Of a DNA stretch of 64,000 nt, positions 30,530 to 37,764 are shown one piece after another (position 1 is the first letter of the stretch; each line of letters starts with the position of its first letter). The DNA lies in the NCBI GenBank assembly GCA_045632525.1, contig JAZQWV010000017.1:1-64000 (forward strand), read 5' to 3'. The translations under genes were made by a program, and so were the position numbers. The notes beneath the pieces are model-generated. The model saw nothing but the letters and a program-made list of their open reading frames with translations, did not search any database and was not told the origin of the DNA. The stretch comes from Fimenecus sp045632525. GTDB lineage: Bacteria; Bacillota; Clostridia; Oscillospirales; Acutalibacteraceae.

Positions 30530-31438
30530 TTGAGACATATTTTTATTGTCAATCCTGTAGCGGGAAAAGGTAAATCTGTTAATACTTATATTTCAACAAT
30601 TGAAAATTATATTAAAGATAAAAACCTTGATGCAGAAATTTATGTGACAAAAGCAAGTCGTGATGGTATGCGTTTTGTTGAAGAAAAGGCAAAAACAGGT
30701 GAAGAAATCCGTTTTTACTCCTGTGGTGGTGACGGCACTTTTTATGAAGTTGTCAACGGCTGTTATAAATATCCTAACTGTCAGGTTGCTAATATTCCTT
30801 TGGGTTCAGGCAATGATTTTTGCAGACTTTTTGGCAAAACTACAAATCTTGATGACCATGTGAACGGCATACCAATGAAGCTTGACTTGATTGAAACAGA
30901 TGGTGCAGTTGCTATTAACGAGTGTGCAATGGGTCTTGACTCTGAAATTTGTATAAGACAGATTTCTTATAAAAAAATCCCAGGGATAAACGGCGAATTA
31001 GCTTATACACTTGCAGCACTTGGTTGCCTTGCAAAAGGTAAAACTAAAAATCAATTTAAAATTACAATTGATGACAATGAAGTTTTTGAAGACGATTATC
31101 TTTTCTGTTATATCGGTAATTCCCGTTGGTATGGTGGTGGATATAAAGCAGCACCAAATGCAATGCCAAATGACGGACTCATAGACTGTGTTATGGTGAA
31201 AAGTGATAGAAGTCCAATAAAACTTTTGCCACTTATCAGCGTTTATAAAAACGGTGAGCATTTAGACCTTGACATTACAAAATTCCGTCATTGTAAAAAG
31301 GTTAAAATCGAAAGTAAAAACCCTGCGGCGGTCAATGTTGATGGTGAATGTGCTTATGTAACTGAAAGAGAATTTAAACTTTTAGAAAGTGCAATCACAT
31401 TTGTTGTGCCACGAAATTCAGATTTTTTGAATATGTAA
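30530..31438 (+). CDS. Diacylglycerol kinase-family lipid kinase
   Basis: The 302-residue protein starts MRHIFIVNPVAGKGKS and carries the catalytic signatures CGGDGTFYEVVNG (near 65) and IPLGSGNDFCRLFG (near 88) of the DagK/LCB5/YegS family, which phosphorylates diacylglycerol or related lipids at the membrane. The C-terminal half is the usual beta-sandwich, with NVDGECAY near 266. The start is a TTG at 30530, with AAGGTGATTT upstream; the same non-ATG design is used by the carboxypeptidase at 21122. It is probably co-transcribed with the RlmL-like gene. Firmicute DgkB recycles diacylglycerol from lipoteichoic acid synthesis, but the substrate here is not proven. Confidence 0.88.
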   Translation: MRHIFIVNPVAGKGKSVNTYISTIENYIKDKNLDAEIYVTKASRDGMRFVEEKAKTGEEIRFYSCGGDGTFYEVVNGCYKYPNCQVANIPLGSGNDFCRLFGKTTNLDDHVNGIPMKLDLIETDGAVAINECAMGLDSEICIRQISYKKIPGINGELAYTLAALGCLAKGKTKNQFKITIDDNEVFEDDYLFCYIGNSRWYGGGYKAAPNAMPNDGLIDCVMVKSDRSPIKLLPLISVYKNGEHLDLDITKFRHCKKVKIESKNPAAVNVDGECAYVTEREFKLLESAITFVVPRNSDFLNM

Positions 31439-31441
31439 AAA

Positions 31442-31471
31442 AACGCTCTTCCTAAAAATAGGGAGAGCGTT
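31442..31471. terminator. Bidirectional terminator
   Basis: AACGCTCT and AGAGCGTT arms with an inner TCCT/AGGG pair, flanked by A and T runs, between convergent genes. Confidence 0.85.
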
Positions 31472-31477
31472 AAATTT

Positions 31478-32566
31478 TTATTTCATATATAAAATGAGCT
31501 TTTTTATTTCTTTAAACGGCAATTTGTTTGCAATTGCTATAATCAAAAGAGGAATACCAAAAGAAACGACAAATCGGATAATGCTTAAAACAACAAAGTT
31601 TAAATCATTAAAAATTTCATATTTTTGTATCAAAGCATTAAAAGATATTAAAACAAGGTTGTGAGTGAGATAAATTGCAAAACTGCCTTTTGAAATTAAT
31701 AATATAGTTTTTGGGCAATCTTTTGCAGGTAGTCTTTTAATCAATTCAAACAAGCATATTGCTGCAATGATTATAAATGGAGAAGTGTACCAACCAAAAA
31801 CATCTGAATGATATAATTCTCGTGAGTAAAAATATCTTGCACCAAGAGAGTTGAAAGCAAAAGAGATAATAAACGTTAAAACAAATATAAATGTTGGAAC
31901 TTTTTTCAAAAGGTCTTCTTTGCCTGCGTAATGACCGATAATCATCAACATTCCATATAAGCCACCCAAAAAGGCAACATTAATGGTCAAATTGGCATCA
32001 GGAAAGAAGGATACAACTTCACCTGCAAGAGCGTTGAAGATAGGCACAATTGAAAATGCTCCGAAAGAAATTAATAAAGGTAAGAAAACATCTGAAAAGC
32101 GGACGTTTTTTAGTGCTTTTGCAACAAAAGGGATTACCAGATAAATGCCTAAAATCATTGGCATATACCACATGTGGTTGAGAGGTGATGTTTTAACGAA
32201 CACCATATTGCCGATAAGATTTTTAATGCTGAATTCGGCAGAATATTGAATACAGTAGTAAAAATAATTTATAATAGTCCAAATTTCTGTAGTTAAAAAT
32301 AGTGGAATAAGAGATTTTTTATAAAATTGCTTAATGTCGTATTCTCTGTTTAGCATAAGTGCACCAGTTAACATTAAAAATAGTGGTACACCAAGTCTGC
32401 CAAATGTAAAGAGAATATTCTCAAAAAGCCACAATTCATCTGAAACCACAAGTTTTCCCATTCTAACAGAATAATATTGTGTTTCAATAACATGGCAAAT
32501 CACCACGAAAATAATTGCAATTGTTCGAGAAATATCCATCCAAACAATTCTTTTGTTTGAACTCAT
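31478..32566 (-). CDS. Acyltransferase family 3 membrane protein
   Basis: The 362-residue protein has about ten transmembrane helices and an N-terminal signature RIVWMDISRTIAIIFVVICHV. The R/K-x10-H arrangement, with the histidine in the first helix, is the proposed catalytic site of OafA/WecH-type acyltransferases. HMWYMPMILGIYLVIPF near residue 130 is the second conserved region. These proteins O-acetylate or O-succinylate surface glycans or antibiotics from acyl-CoA. GGTGA lies upstream of the ATG. It is separated by one base from a close paralogue, so the pair are co-expressed and presumably arose by tandem duplication. Confidence 0.85.
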   Translation of the reverse strand: MSSNKRIVWMDISRTIAIIFVVICHVIETQYYSVRMGKLVVSDELWLFENILFTFGRLGVPLFLMLTGALMLNREYDIKQFYKKSLIPLFLTTEIWTIINYFYYCIQYSAEFSIKNLIGNMVFVKTSPLNHMWYMPMILGIYLVIPFVAKALKNVRFSDVFLPLLISFGAFSIVPIFNALAGEVVSFFPDANLTINVAFLGGLYGMLMIIGHYAGKEDLLKKVPTFIFVLTFIISFAFNSLGARYFYSRELYHSDVFGWYTSPFIIIAAICLFELIKRLPAKDCPKTILLISKGSFAIYLTHNLVLISFNALIQKYEIFNDLNFVVLSIIRFVVSFGIPLLIIAIANKLPFKEIKKLILYMK

Positions 32567-32567
32567 G

Positions 32568-33656
32568 TTATTTCACCAACTTTCTTATTATAGGAACATA
32601 ACTTAATGCAAAAATGGTAACTGAAGAAATTGCTATAGCTATTAATGTTTTCAATGTGTTTTGCCATAATCCATTAGTGTTAAAGAACGGTGTAATAAAC
32701 GGTAAAAAAATCCAATGCAAATAGTAAATGCCTAATGTATATGAAGAAAGTGTTTTAAAAGACTTGCGAACCATAGTGTTCTTTAAAGTTATGTCATACA
32801 AGGCAACAAATAATGAAACGCTGGCTAAAAGGGTAGGAATTCTTTGATAACCATTACCATATAAAGCGCCAGTCCAATTCCAAGTTCCATCTATAAGTGA
32901 TTTAGTCCAAATCATTAAAATCCATGATGAGATAAAAATTACAAGTAAAATAATTCTATGTTTTAATGTTATATTTATTTTTGGAGAATTCTCATATCCA
33001 TTTAATTTTTGAGTGAGCAAAGAGCCCAAAACAAAATAGAAGATGGCGGTGCCTTGTGAATATGGCAAGAAATCAGTAATTGGGTTGGCAGATATAACAA
33101 AATTAGTCGAAAATAGTTTGTTAATAACATTTATGGCAATATTAAATTCTGTTTTGCACATAATCCCTACAAAAAGAACAATAAGCAATAAAGATAAACT
33201 TTGTCGACCTTGTTTTTCGCTTTTATAACAAAGGTGAAGTAAAGGGAAAATCAGATATATTGCGAGAAGAGATTCCATAAACCACATGTGACCAGGAGAT
33301 GTTATTGAAGAATTTGACCAGAAAAATATATATGATAAAGTTTCTTGTTTAAGGTCGATTAAACTGCCGAAAGCATCATTCTTAGTTGCATCAATAACCA
33401 AATATAAAACTCGCCAAATAGTTGCGATTGTATAAACTGAAAAGGTTTTAAAAAGATGTTGTTTAAGATTAAAAGATTTTCGCATCAGTAATGCGCCGTT
33501 GACCATAAAGAAAATAGGTACACCAATAAAACAAATTGTCATTGCAAAATTTTCGGCAATTGTGTCAGACAAAATTACATAGTGACAAAAAACAACAAGA
33601 AAAATTGCAATTGTTTTTAAAATGTCAAAAGAGTCAATTCTTTTTTTCTCAGCCAT
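32568..33656 (-). CDS. Acyltransferase family 3 membrane protein (paralogue)
   Basis: The 362-residue paralogue of the gene downstream has the same layout: KRIDSFDILKTIAIFLVVFC followed by the catalytic His, GHMWFMESLLAIYLIFP near residue 125, and about ten transmembrane helices. The ATG at 33656 has AAGGATGA suitably spaced; an ATG three codons earlier overlaps that site and is less likely. Having two different members suggests two acceptors or positions on one surface glycan. No glycosyltransferase is nearby to identify the acceptor. Confidence 0.85.
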   Translation of the reverse strand: MAEKKRIDSFDILKTIAIFLVVFCHYVILSDTIAENFAMTICFIGVPIFFMVNGALLMRKSFNLKQHLFKTFSVYTIATIWRVLYLVIDATKNDAFGSLIDLKQETLSYIFFWSNSSITSPGHMWFMESLLAIYLIFPLLHLCYKSEKQGRQSLSLLLIVLFVGIMCKTEFNIAINVINKLFSTNFVISANPITDFLPYSQGTAIFYFVLGSLLTQKLNGYENSPKINITLKHRIILLVIFISSWILMIWTKSLIDGTWNWTGALYGNGYQRIPTLLASVSLFVALYDITLKNTMVRKSFKTLSSYTLGIYYLHWIFLPFITPFFNTNGLWQNTLKTLIAIAISSVTIFALSYVPIIRKLVK

Positions 33657-33733
33657 ACCACTCATCCTTTCTATCGGTTATTATACTTTAAAAAGTGGCG
33701 CATTGCAAGAGCACATTCAAAGAGTATTTTCCC

Positions 33734-33762
33734 TTGACAAACAATATAAACAACTGTATAAT
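33734..33762 (+). promoter_or_regulatory. Perfect consensus SigA promoter for tRNA-Thr
   Basis: TTGACA at 33734 and TATAAT at 33757, exactly 17 bases apart; the tRNA begins 20 bases after the -10 box. Confidence 0.93.
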
Positions 33763-33782
33763 TACTCTTGCATTTAAAATGC

Positions 33783-33858
33783 GCTGCTATGGCTCAGGTG
33801 GTAGAGCACGTCCTTGGTAAGGACGAGGTCACCGGTTCGAGTCCGGTTAGCAGCTCCA
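33783..33858 (+). tRNA. tRNA-Thr (GGT anticodon)
   Basis: Complete 76-base tRNA. The acceptor arms GCTGCTA and TAGCAGC pair, the D-arm is GCTC-AGGTGGTA-GAGC, and the anticodon stem CGTCC/GGACG encloses the loop TTGGTAA, giving anticodon GGT. The T-arm is ACCGG-TTCGAGT-CCGGT, and the 3' TCCA is encoded. It has its own strong promoter and a terminator. The last 17 bases of its T-arm and acceptor are repeated exactly at 34906. Confidence 0.96.
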
Positions 33859-33862
33859 AACG

Positions 33863-33893
33863 AAAATCCGTTCACGAAAGTGGACGGATTTTT
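33863..33893 (+). terminator. Terminator after tRNA-Thr
   Basis: AAAATCCGTTCAC, a GAAA tetraloop, GTGGACGGATTTT and T. Confidence 0.9.
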
Positions 33894-33905
33894 GTTTGTA
33901 TTTTT

Positions 33906-34006
33906 CACTATTCATTTTTCATCATTCATTATTCATTAACAGGGAACGGATTTTCGAATGAATAATGAATATTGAAGTCGCTTCGCTGATGAATAATGAA
34001 TAATTA
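33906..34006. repeat. Modular hairpin array with ATTATTCATT/AATGAATAAT blocks
   Basis: Copies of ATTATTCATT and its complement AATGAATAAT alternate with variable inserts, including one around GTCGCTTCGCT that forms a small hairpin. The constant blocks face each other, so the region can fold into a branched structure. It has the same construction as the arrays at 8606 and 59131 with a different block sequence. Its right end runs into the -35 box of the next promoter. Confidence 0.6.
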
Positions 34007-34035
34007 TTGCGCCTTTTTCGCTTTTATGCTATAAT
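34007..34035 (+). promoter_or_regulatory. SigA-type promoter for the SUFU gene
   Basis: TTGCGC at 34007 and TATAAT at 34030, 17 bases apart. The -35 box abuts the end of the repeat array. Confidence 0.65.
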
Positions 34036-34056
34036 AAACTCAAGGGAAGTGAAATT

Positions 34057-34668
34057 ATGAAAACAAAAGAAATGGAAAAGTTAATTAAACATTGTGATAC
34101 TTATTTTGCACAAGACGATTGTATCGTTTTGCATCCGATAGCGGACAATGGATTGCATATTGATGTATTGTTATACAAACCAAATGATAAATATAATTTT
34201 TGGAAATTAGTAACGATGGGTGCGAGCGATTATAAAATGCCGGCAATACAGAATACTGTTGGGTTATATAATGAATATATGATGTTTGTTGCACCAGATG
34301 TTGATTTGACTGATAAGGAAATTCTGAATTGGTATCATAACAAATTGCTCGTGGTTGCGACTTTTGCGTATTTTAACAAAACGCATATTACATATGCACA
34401 TAGTTTTGAATGGGAAAATGATGATCCAAATGACGAAATGATAGCAGCTTTCATTGAGTTCCCGCAAATTCTTGAAACGACTGCCGCTTTACGTTGTAAA
34501 ACAGGTTTACTTAAAACAGTTGCTTGCCTTCAAGTAGTTCTCTTGAACAAACAGGAATTGAATAAGTTGATGGAAATAGGTCCTCAAGAATTTAGTGATT
34601 TTCTGTATCCTGAAGATGATTCCAACCCGCATTTCTTAAGCGAGCAACATAGAAGTGATAATTTTTAA
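34057..34668 (+). CDS. Suppressor-of-fused (SUFU) domain protein
   Basis: The 203-residue soluble protein resembles bacterial SUFU-domain proteins. Typical elements are the NFWKLVTMGASDYKMP segment (near residues 47-62), then a short aromatic stretch NEYMMFVAPDVDL, and later a hydrophobic strand block, LKTVACLQVVLLNKQEL. In bacteria this domain is found in toxin-immunity clusters and in lone genes, and it may bind proteins; no enzyme activity is expected. AAGGGAAGTG precedes the ATG. The gene sits between tRNA-Thr and a partial copy of that tRNA's 3' end and is bordered by repeats, suggesting acquisition by transfer. No toxin gene is adjacent. Confidence 0.65.
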   Translation: MKTKEMEKLIKHCDTYFAQDDCIVLHPIADNGLHIDVLLYKPNDKYNFWKLVTMGASDYKMPAIQNTVGLYNEYMMFVAPDVDLTDKEILNWYHNKLLVVATFAYFNKTHITYAHSFEWENDDPNDEMIAAFIEFPQILETTAALRCKTGLLKTVACLQVVLLNKQELNKLMEIGPQEFSDFLYPEDDSNPHFLSEQHRSDNF

Positions 34669-34905
34669 TTAAAGACTAAATATTTCTCGGTTTTTGCCCA
34701 GTTCTTTTTCGGACACGAGAGACAAAAATAAAGGTGTTTCTTTTGGAATGCCTTTATTTTTTTGCTCGGACTTGAACCCTTGGGTCTGTGCGTTGAGAAA
34801 ACAATTCTGTGGATTGTTTTTAGCACAGAGTGGCGAGGTGGGTACCGAATGCAAGGCATTGGGTCACCGAGCCAACAGTATGCAAGGCGTAGCCGAAGCA
34901 GATGG
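34669..34905. other. Gene-free stretch with hairpins and degraded tRNA-like fragments
   Basis: No convincing gene is seen. A hairpin with AAATAAAGG and CCTTTATTT arms followed by T's (about 34729-34763) could end the SUFU transcript. At 34768 GGACTTGAACCC, read on the minus strand, gives GGGTTCAAGTCC, which resembles the T-loop of another tRNA. GGTCACCGAGCC near 34862 recalls the variable-loop/T-stem region of the tRNA-Thr at 33783. Together they look like decayed tRNA pieces in both orientations, though individually each match is short. Confidence 0.4.
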
Positions 34906-34962
34906 TCGAGTCCGGTTAGCAGTTTCAAAAAGACAAGAGTTCTGCTTGAGAGCCTGTCTTTT
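34906..34962 (+). pseudogene. tRNA-Thr 3'-end fragment with its own terminator
   Basis: The 17 bases TCGAGTCCGGTTAGCAG at 34906-34922 are identical to the T-arm/acceptor end of tRNA-Thr (GGT) at 33837-33853. They are followed by a hairpin with AAAAGACA and TGTCTTTT arms and T's, as after a real tRNA. The 5' half of the tRNA is missing. This is either a tRNA relic or the second attachment-site repeat of a small integrated element carrying the SUFU gene. Confidence 0.55.
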
Positions 34963-35011
34963 TATTGACACAGTATACAAAAAAATAATTTAAATTTAGT
35001 CCTTTTACATA

Positions 35012-35040
35012 TTTCCATTTTAATTAAGATATAGTATAAT
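35012..35040 (+). promoter_or_regulatory. Possible promoter for the MFS transporter
   Basis: A perfect TATAAT lies at 35035; the best -35 (TTTCCA at 35012, 17-base spacer) is poor. Confidence 0.4.
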
Positions 35041-35080
35041 TAATATGTCTAATTTTGGATTAAATCCAGGAGGAAAAATT

Positions 35081-36559
35081 ATGAGTAACAAAACAGAACT
35101 TTTCTGTGAGAAAAACGGTAAGCTCCACACATGGCATACCATACTTACTGGTTTCGCTTTTCTCACAACATCAATTGCATGGGCAATTTATGACCCATAC
35201 ATCACAAAGATTCTTAACAGATTACTTACAGAATCAATTTTTATTACAAACCTTAGTGCAAAGCTAAATGAAGCATTCCCTGTTCTTGCTGAATTTGCAA
35301 AAACACAGGGCCAGGATGTTAACACAGCAGGTGGTGGAATTACTCTTGTTCCACTTTTCATCGGTGTTATTATGACATTCGATAACATCTTCGGTGTTAT
35401 CTTCCAGCCAACATTCGGCAAACTTTCAGACCGTTGCCGTTCAAAGCTTGGCAAACGTCGTCCTTTCATTGTTTACGGTGCTCCAATTTCAGCAGTTCTC
35501 TTTGCTCTTATTCCATGGGTAGCATTGAAGTCAACTCTTCCTGTAACAATGTTCTTTATCATTCTCTTCGTATTCTCAATGTCACTTTGGCGTGCTCCTG
35601 CAGTTGCTTTGATGCCTGCACTCACACCTCCACATCTTCGCAGTGAAGGTAATGCTATTATCAACCTTATGGGTGGCGTTGGTTCTGTTCTTGGTATGGT
35701 AGCAGGTACACTTGTAAGTGCTATCTATCTTCTTGCAACAGGCGTTAAGGTTACTGCTGAAAACGAACAGCAGACAAGCTTCCCTTATGTATTCCTTCTC
35801 GGCGCTATCGTTATGGTTATCGGTATGCTTGTTGTTCGTGTATTCGTTCACGAGCCATCAAGCCTTGAAGAAGTCGCTGCAAATAATCAGGCAGCAGATG
35901 GAAAAGCAGCTAAAAAGGCTGAAAAAGCTGCAAGAAAAGCAGAAAAACTTTCAAAGGGCGAAAGAAAGAGCCTTATCTTTATGCTCGGTGGTTTGTTCTT
36001 CCTTTTCTGTGGTACAAACGCTATTACAACATTCTTCGCACTTTTTGCTGCTGAAGTTCTTGGCAAGAGCACAGGTGAAGCAACAATTATGACAACATTG
36101 TTTGCTGTTTGCTCTGCTGCTGCTGCAATCCCTGCTGGTAAAATGGGCAAAAAGATTGGCCGTAAAAAGACAATTCTCATTGGTCTTGTAGTATTTATGG
36201 CTGTGTTCCTTCTTTATGTTGTAACAGGTAGTATGACCGTTATCTGGCTTGCACTTATCCTTGGTGGTGCTGCTAATATGTTCATTACAGTTAACACATT
36301 ACCACTCGTTCTCGAAATCGGTGGTATCGACAAGGTTGGTACATTCACAGGTTATTACTACACCGCAACATTCTCAGCACAGATTGCTTCTCCAATCGTT
36401 TATGGTATCGTTCGTATGCTCTCAGGCACATACTTGTCCCTCTTCGTTTACAGCCCAATTATGTTCATCTTGAGTATTGCTTGTATTCTCTTCGTTAAAC
36501 ACGGTGAAGCAATTCCACAAGAAATTGTTGATAAAATCGAAGAAGAAAACGCTGACTAA
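35081..36559 (+). CDS. MFS sugar transporter, GPH/SLC45-like
   Basis: The 492-residue protein has about 12 transmembrane helices. The loop FQPTFGKLSDRCRSKLGKRR followed by PF lies near residue 110 and is the GPH/SLC45 counterpart of the MFS motif A. A second basic loop, KMGKKIGRKKT, follows helix 8. A charged, Ala/Lys-rich central loop (KAAKKAEKAARKAEKL, near 275) separates the halves and is unusually long. The likely role is proton- or sodium-coupled sugar import. The ATG at 35081 follows CCAGGAGGAAAAATT; an upstream ATG at 35045 has no such site. It is a lone gene ending at a terminator shared with the phage cassette. Confidence 0.85.
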   Translation: MSNKTELFCEKNGKLHTWHTILTGFAFLTTSIAWAIYDPYITKILNRLLTESIFITNLSAKLNEAFPVLAEFAKTQGQDVNTAGGGITLVPLFIGVIMTFDNIFGVIFQPTFGKLSDRCRSKLGKRRPFIVYGAPISAVLFALIPWVALKSTLPVTMFFIILFVFSMSLWRAPAVALMPALTPPHLRSEGNAIINLMGGVGSVLGMVAGTLVSAIYLLATGVKVTAENEQQTSFPYVFLLGAIVMVIGMLVVRVFVHEPSSLEEVAANNQAADGKAAKKAEKAARKAEKLSKGERKSLIFMLGGLFFLFCGTNAITTFFALFAAEVLGKSTGEATIMTTLFAVCSAAAAIPAGKMGKKIGRKKTILIGLVVFMAVFLLYVVTGSMTVIWLALILGGAANMFITVNTLPLVLEIGGIDKVGTFTGYYYTATFSAQIASPIVYGIVRMLSGTYLSLFVYSPIMFILSIACILFVKHGEAIPQEIVDKIEEENAD

Positions 36560-36579
36560 TTTAAAATAATAAAAAATTA

Positions 36580-36611
36580 CCCGTCGGGGATTATCCTCGA
36601 CGGGCTTTTTT
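36580..36611. terminator. Bidirectional terminator
   Basis: CCCGTCGGGGA, a TTA loop and TCCTCGACGGG with T6 on one side and A6 on the other. It ends the transporter gene and the convergent phage head operon. Confidence 0.9.
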
Positions 36612-36613
36612 AT

Positions 36614-37045
36614 TTATCCTGCTATTAAGTTTTCAAACACAAAATGTGTACGCAATATAATTGCTTGACAAGAGTTGTCATAATCTGTGTTATAACAGAC
36701 TGCTTTTGAAATAGTGTATGTTGATGAGAACAATAAATATGTTGCAATTCGGTCAAAAATTTTATGTCCTTCACTTCCACCCTTGGAATATGGCAAATAT
36801 ATATCGGCACTTAAGGTCGTGCTCATATTTCGTGAATTGAGTGTAACTAGTTGACCATTTTCAAGAGTGGTTGAAACCTTATCACCAATTTCACAATGTT
36901 TAATGGAAATTGCTACAATGGGGTCCGTGAGTGGCGTTGGTTTGATTTCATTTTCATAGGCGACAACAAAAATAAGGTCGCTAAATTGACTTTCTGCACC
37001 TAAAATATTAACAATTTTTTTCGCTAAAAGTCCGTTTATTGTCAT
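36614..37045 (-). CDS. Phage head-completion-type protein, last gene of the head cassette
   Basis: This 143-residue soluble protein was not recognised from sequence alone. It starts MTINGLLAKKIVNILG and has a mixed alpha/beta appearance without signal or membrane segments. Its ATG overlaps the previous stop (ATGA), and GGAGGATAAAG lies upstream. In siphophage genomes two to four small genes after the capsid encode head-closure and tail-joining proteins, and this gene holds such a position. That assignment rests on position only. It is the last gene before the terminator; no tail gene follows. Confidence 0.55.
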   Translation of the reverse strand: MTINGLLAKKIVNILGAESQFSDLIFVVAYENEIKPTPLTDPIVAISIKHCEIGDKVSTTLENGQLVTLNSRNMSTTLSADIYLPYSKGGSEGHKIFDRIATYLLFSSTYTISKAVCYNTDYDNSCQAIILRTHFVFENLIAG

Positions 37046-37383
37046 ACTTTATCCTCCGTTGTTTTTCTGATAATTGCCCAGATATAGACAACTTCATTTT
37101 TGAATGTAACTTTTTCTGCTCGGTCAATTATATAAGAATTGTTATCTGCGTCATAAATTCTGTAAGAAGAATTAAATTTTGTAAGGTCGTGTTCTCTTGG
37201 ACCTATATACAGATAAACATCTTGAGTGTTTTTACCGATTGGTGTAACATCACCTGTCATATAAAGTTTGTTTTTATATCGAAGTGGTTGAATGAATGTG
37301 TTAAAAGTAGGAGAAACCCAACCTTCTTGATTTTCAATATGAACAGACATACCGAAATTTTGAATAATTCTATCTATATTCAA
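37042..37383 (-). CDS. Small phage head-tail joining-type protein
   Basis: The 113-residue protein starts at a TTG that overlaps the preceding stop (TTGA). The sequence is beta-rich, with FIQPLRYKNKLYMTGDVTPIG and YLYIGPREHDL, and a C-terminal YIIDRAEKVTFKNEVVYIWAI strand block. This resembles the small beta-barrel stopper or joining proteins that follow the connector gene in head modules, but no specific family was recognised. It overlaps the next gene by four bases, so the three small genes are translationally coupled. Confidence 0.55.
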   Translation of the reverse strand: MNIDRIIQNFGMSVHIENQEGWVSPTFNTFIQPLRYKNKLYMTGDVTPIGKNTQDVYLYIGPREHDLTKFNSSYRIYDADNNSYIIDRAEKVTFKNEVVYIWAIIRKTTEDKV

Positions 37384-37751
37384 ACTTCCACCGCCTTGAA
37401 AACAAAGTCAATATCTGTAAGATATGGCGCTGCAGAAACAAGTGCTTCATTTTTGAATTTCACAGCATTTTCAATTCTTGACTGATGATTTTGCGTAACG
37501 GTTACATCACCTGCTTTAAAGGATGAAAAATCTTCGGTGGTGCTATTGATAAGCAAAAAGTTATAAAGTGCAATACTGGCACAAACCATAATTATAGTAG
37601 GGTGATTTGAAAATTCGGGGTCTTTGAGTCTTTGCTTTATTTGTTGACAAGCAGCAGTACAAAAAGATTGGATTTTATCAAGCTCATCGTCAGATAATAA
37701 GCCTAAACTTGTTATTATATTAATAACAGAATCATGATTAATCAAGCTCAT
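37380..37751 (-). CDS. Phage head-tail connector-like protein
   Basis: The protein has 123 residues from the ATG at 37751; a longer frame runs back into the capsid gene and is not plausible. It is helical, with LGLLSDDELDKIQSFCTAACQQIKQRL and VCASIALYNFLLI (quoted in part), the all-helical pattern of adaptor or connector proteins encoded just after the capsid gene in HK97-type phages. GAGGTG touches the ATG, so the TTG four codons later, which has better spacing, could be the true start. The assignment is from position and helical content. Confidence 0.55.
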   Translation of the reverse strand: MSLINHDSVINIITSLGLLSDDELDKIQSFCTAACQQIKQRLKDPEFSNHPTIIMVCASIALYNFLLINSTTEDFSSFKAGDVTVTQNHQSRIENAVKFKNEALVSAAPYLTDIDFVFKAVEV

Positions 37752-37764
37752 CACCTCTTTAAAA

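Noticed and set aside
33768..33965. A 65-codon frame across the tRNA-Thr gene
   Set aside because: It runs through the tRNA and its terminator and has no ribosome site.
34694..34993. A 99-codon plus-strand frame and overlapping minus-strand frames in the 34.7-35.0 kb gap
   Set aside because: They cross terminator hairpins and tRNA fragments, have no convincing ribosome site, and look unlike proteins.
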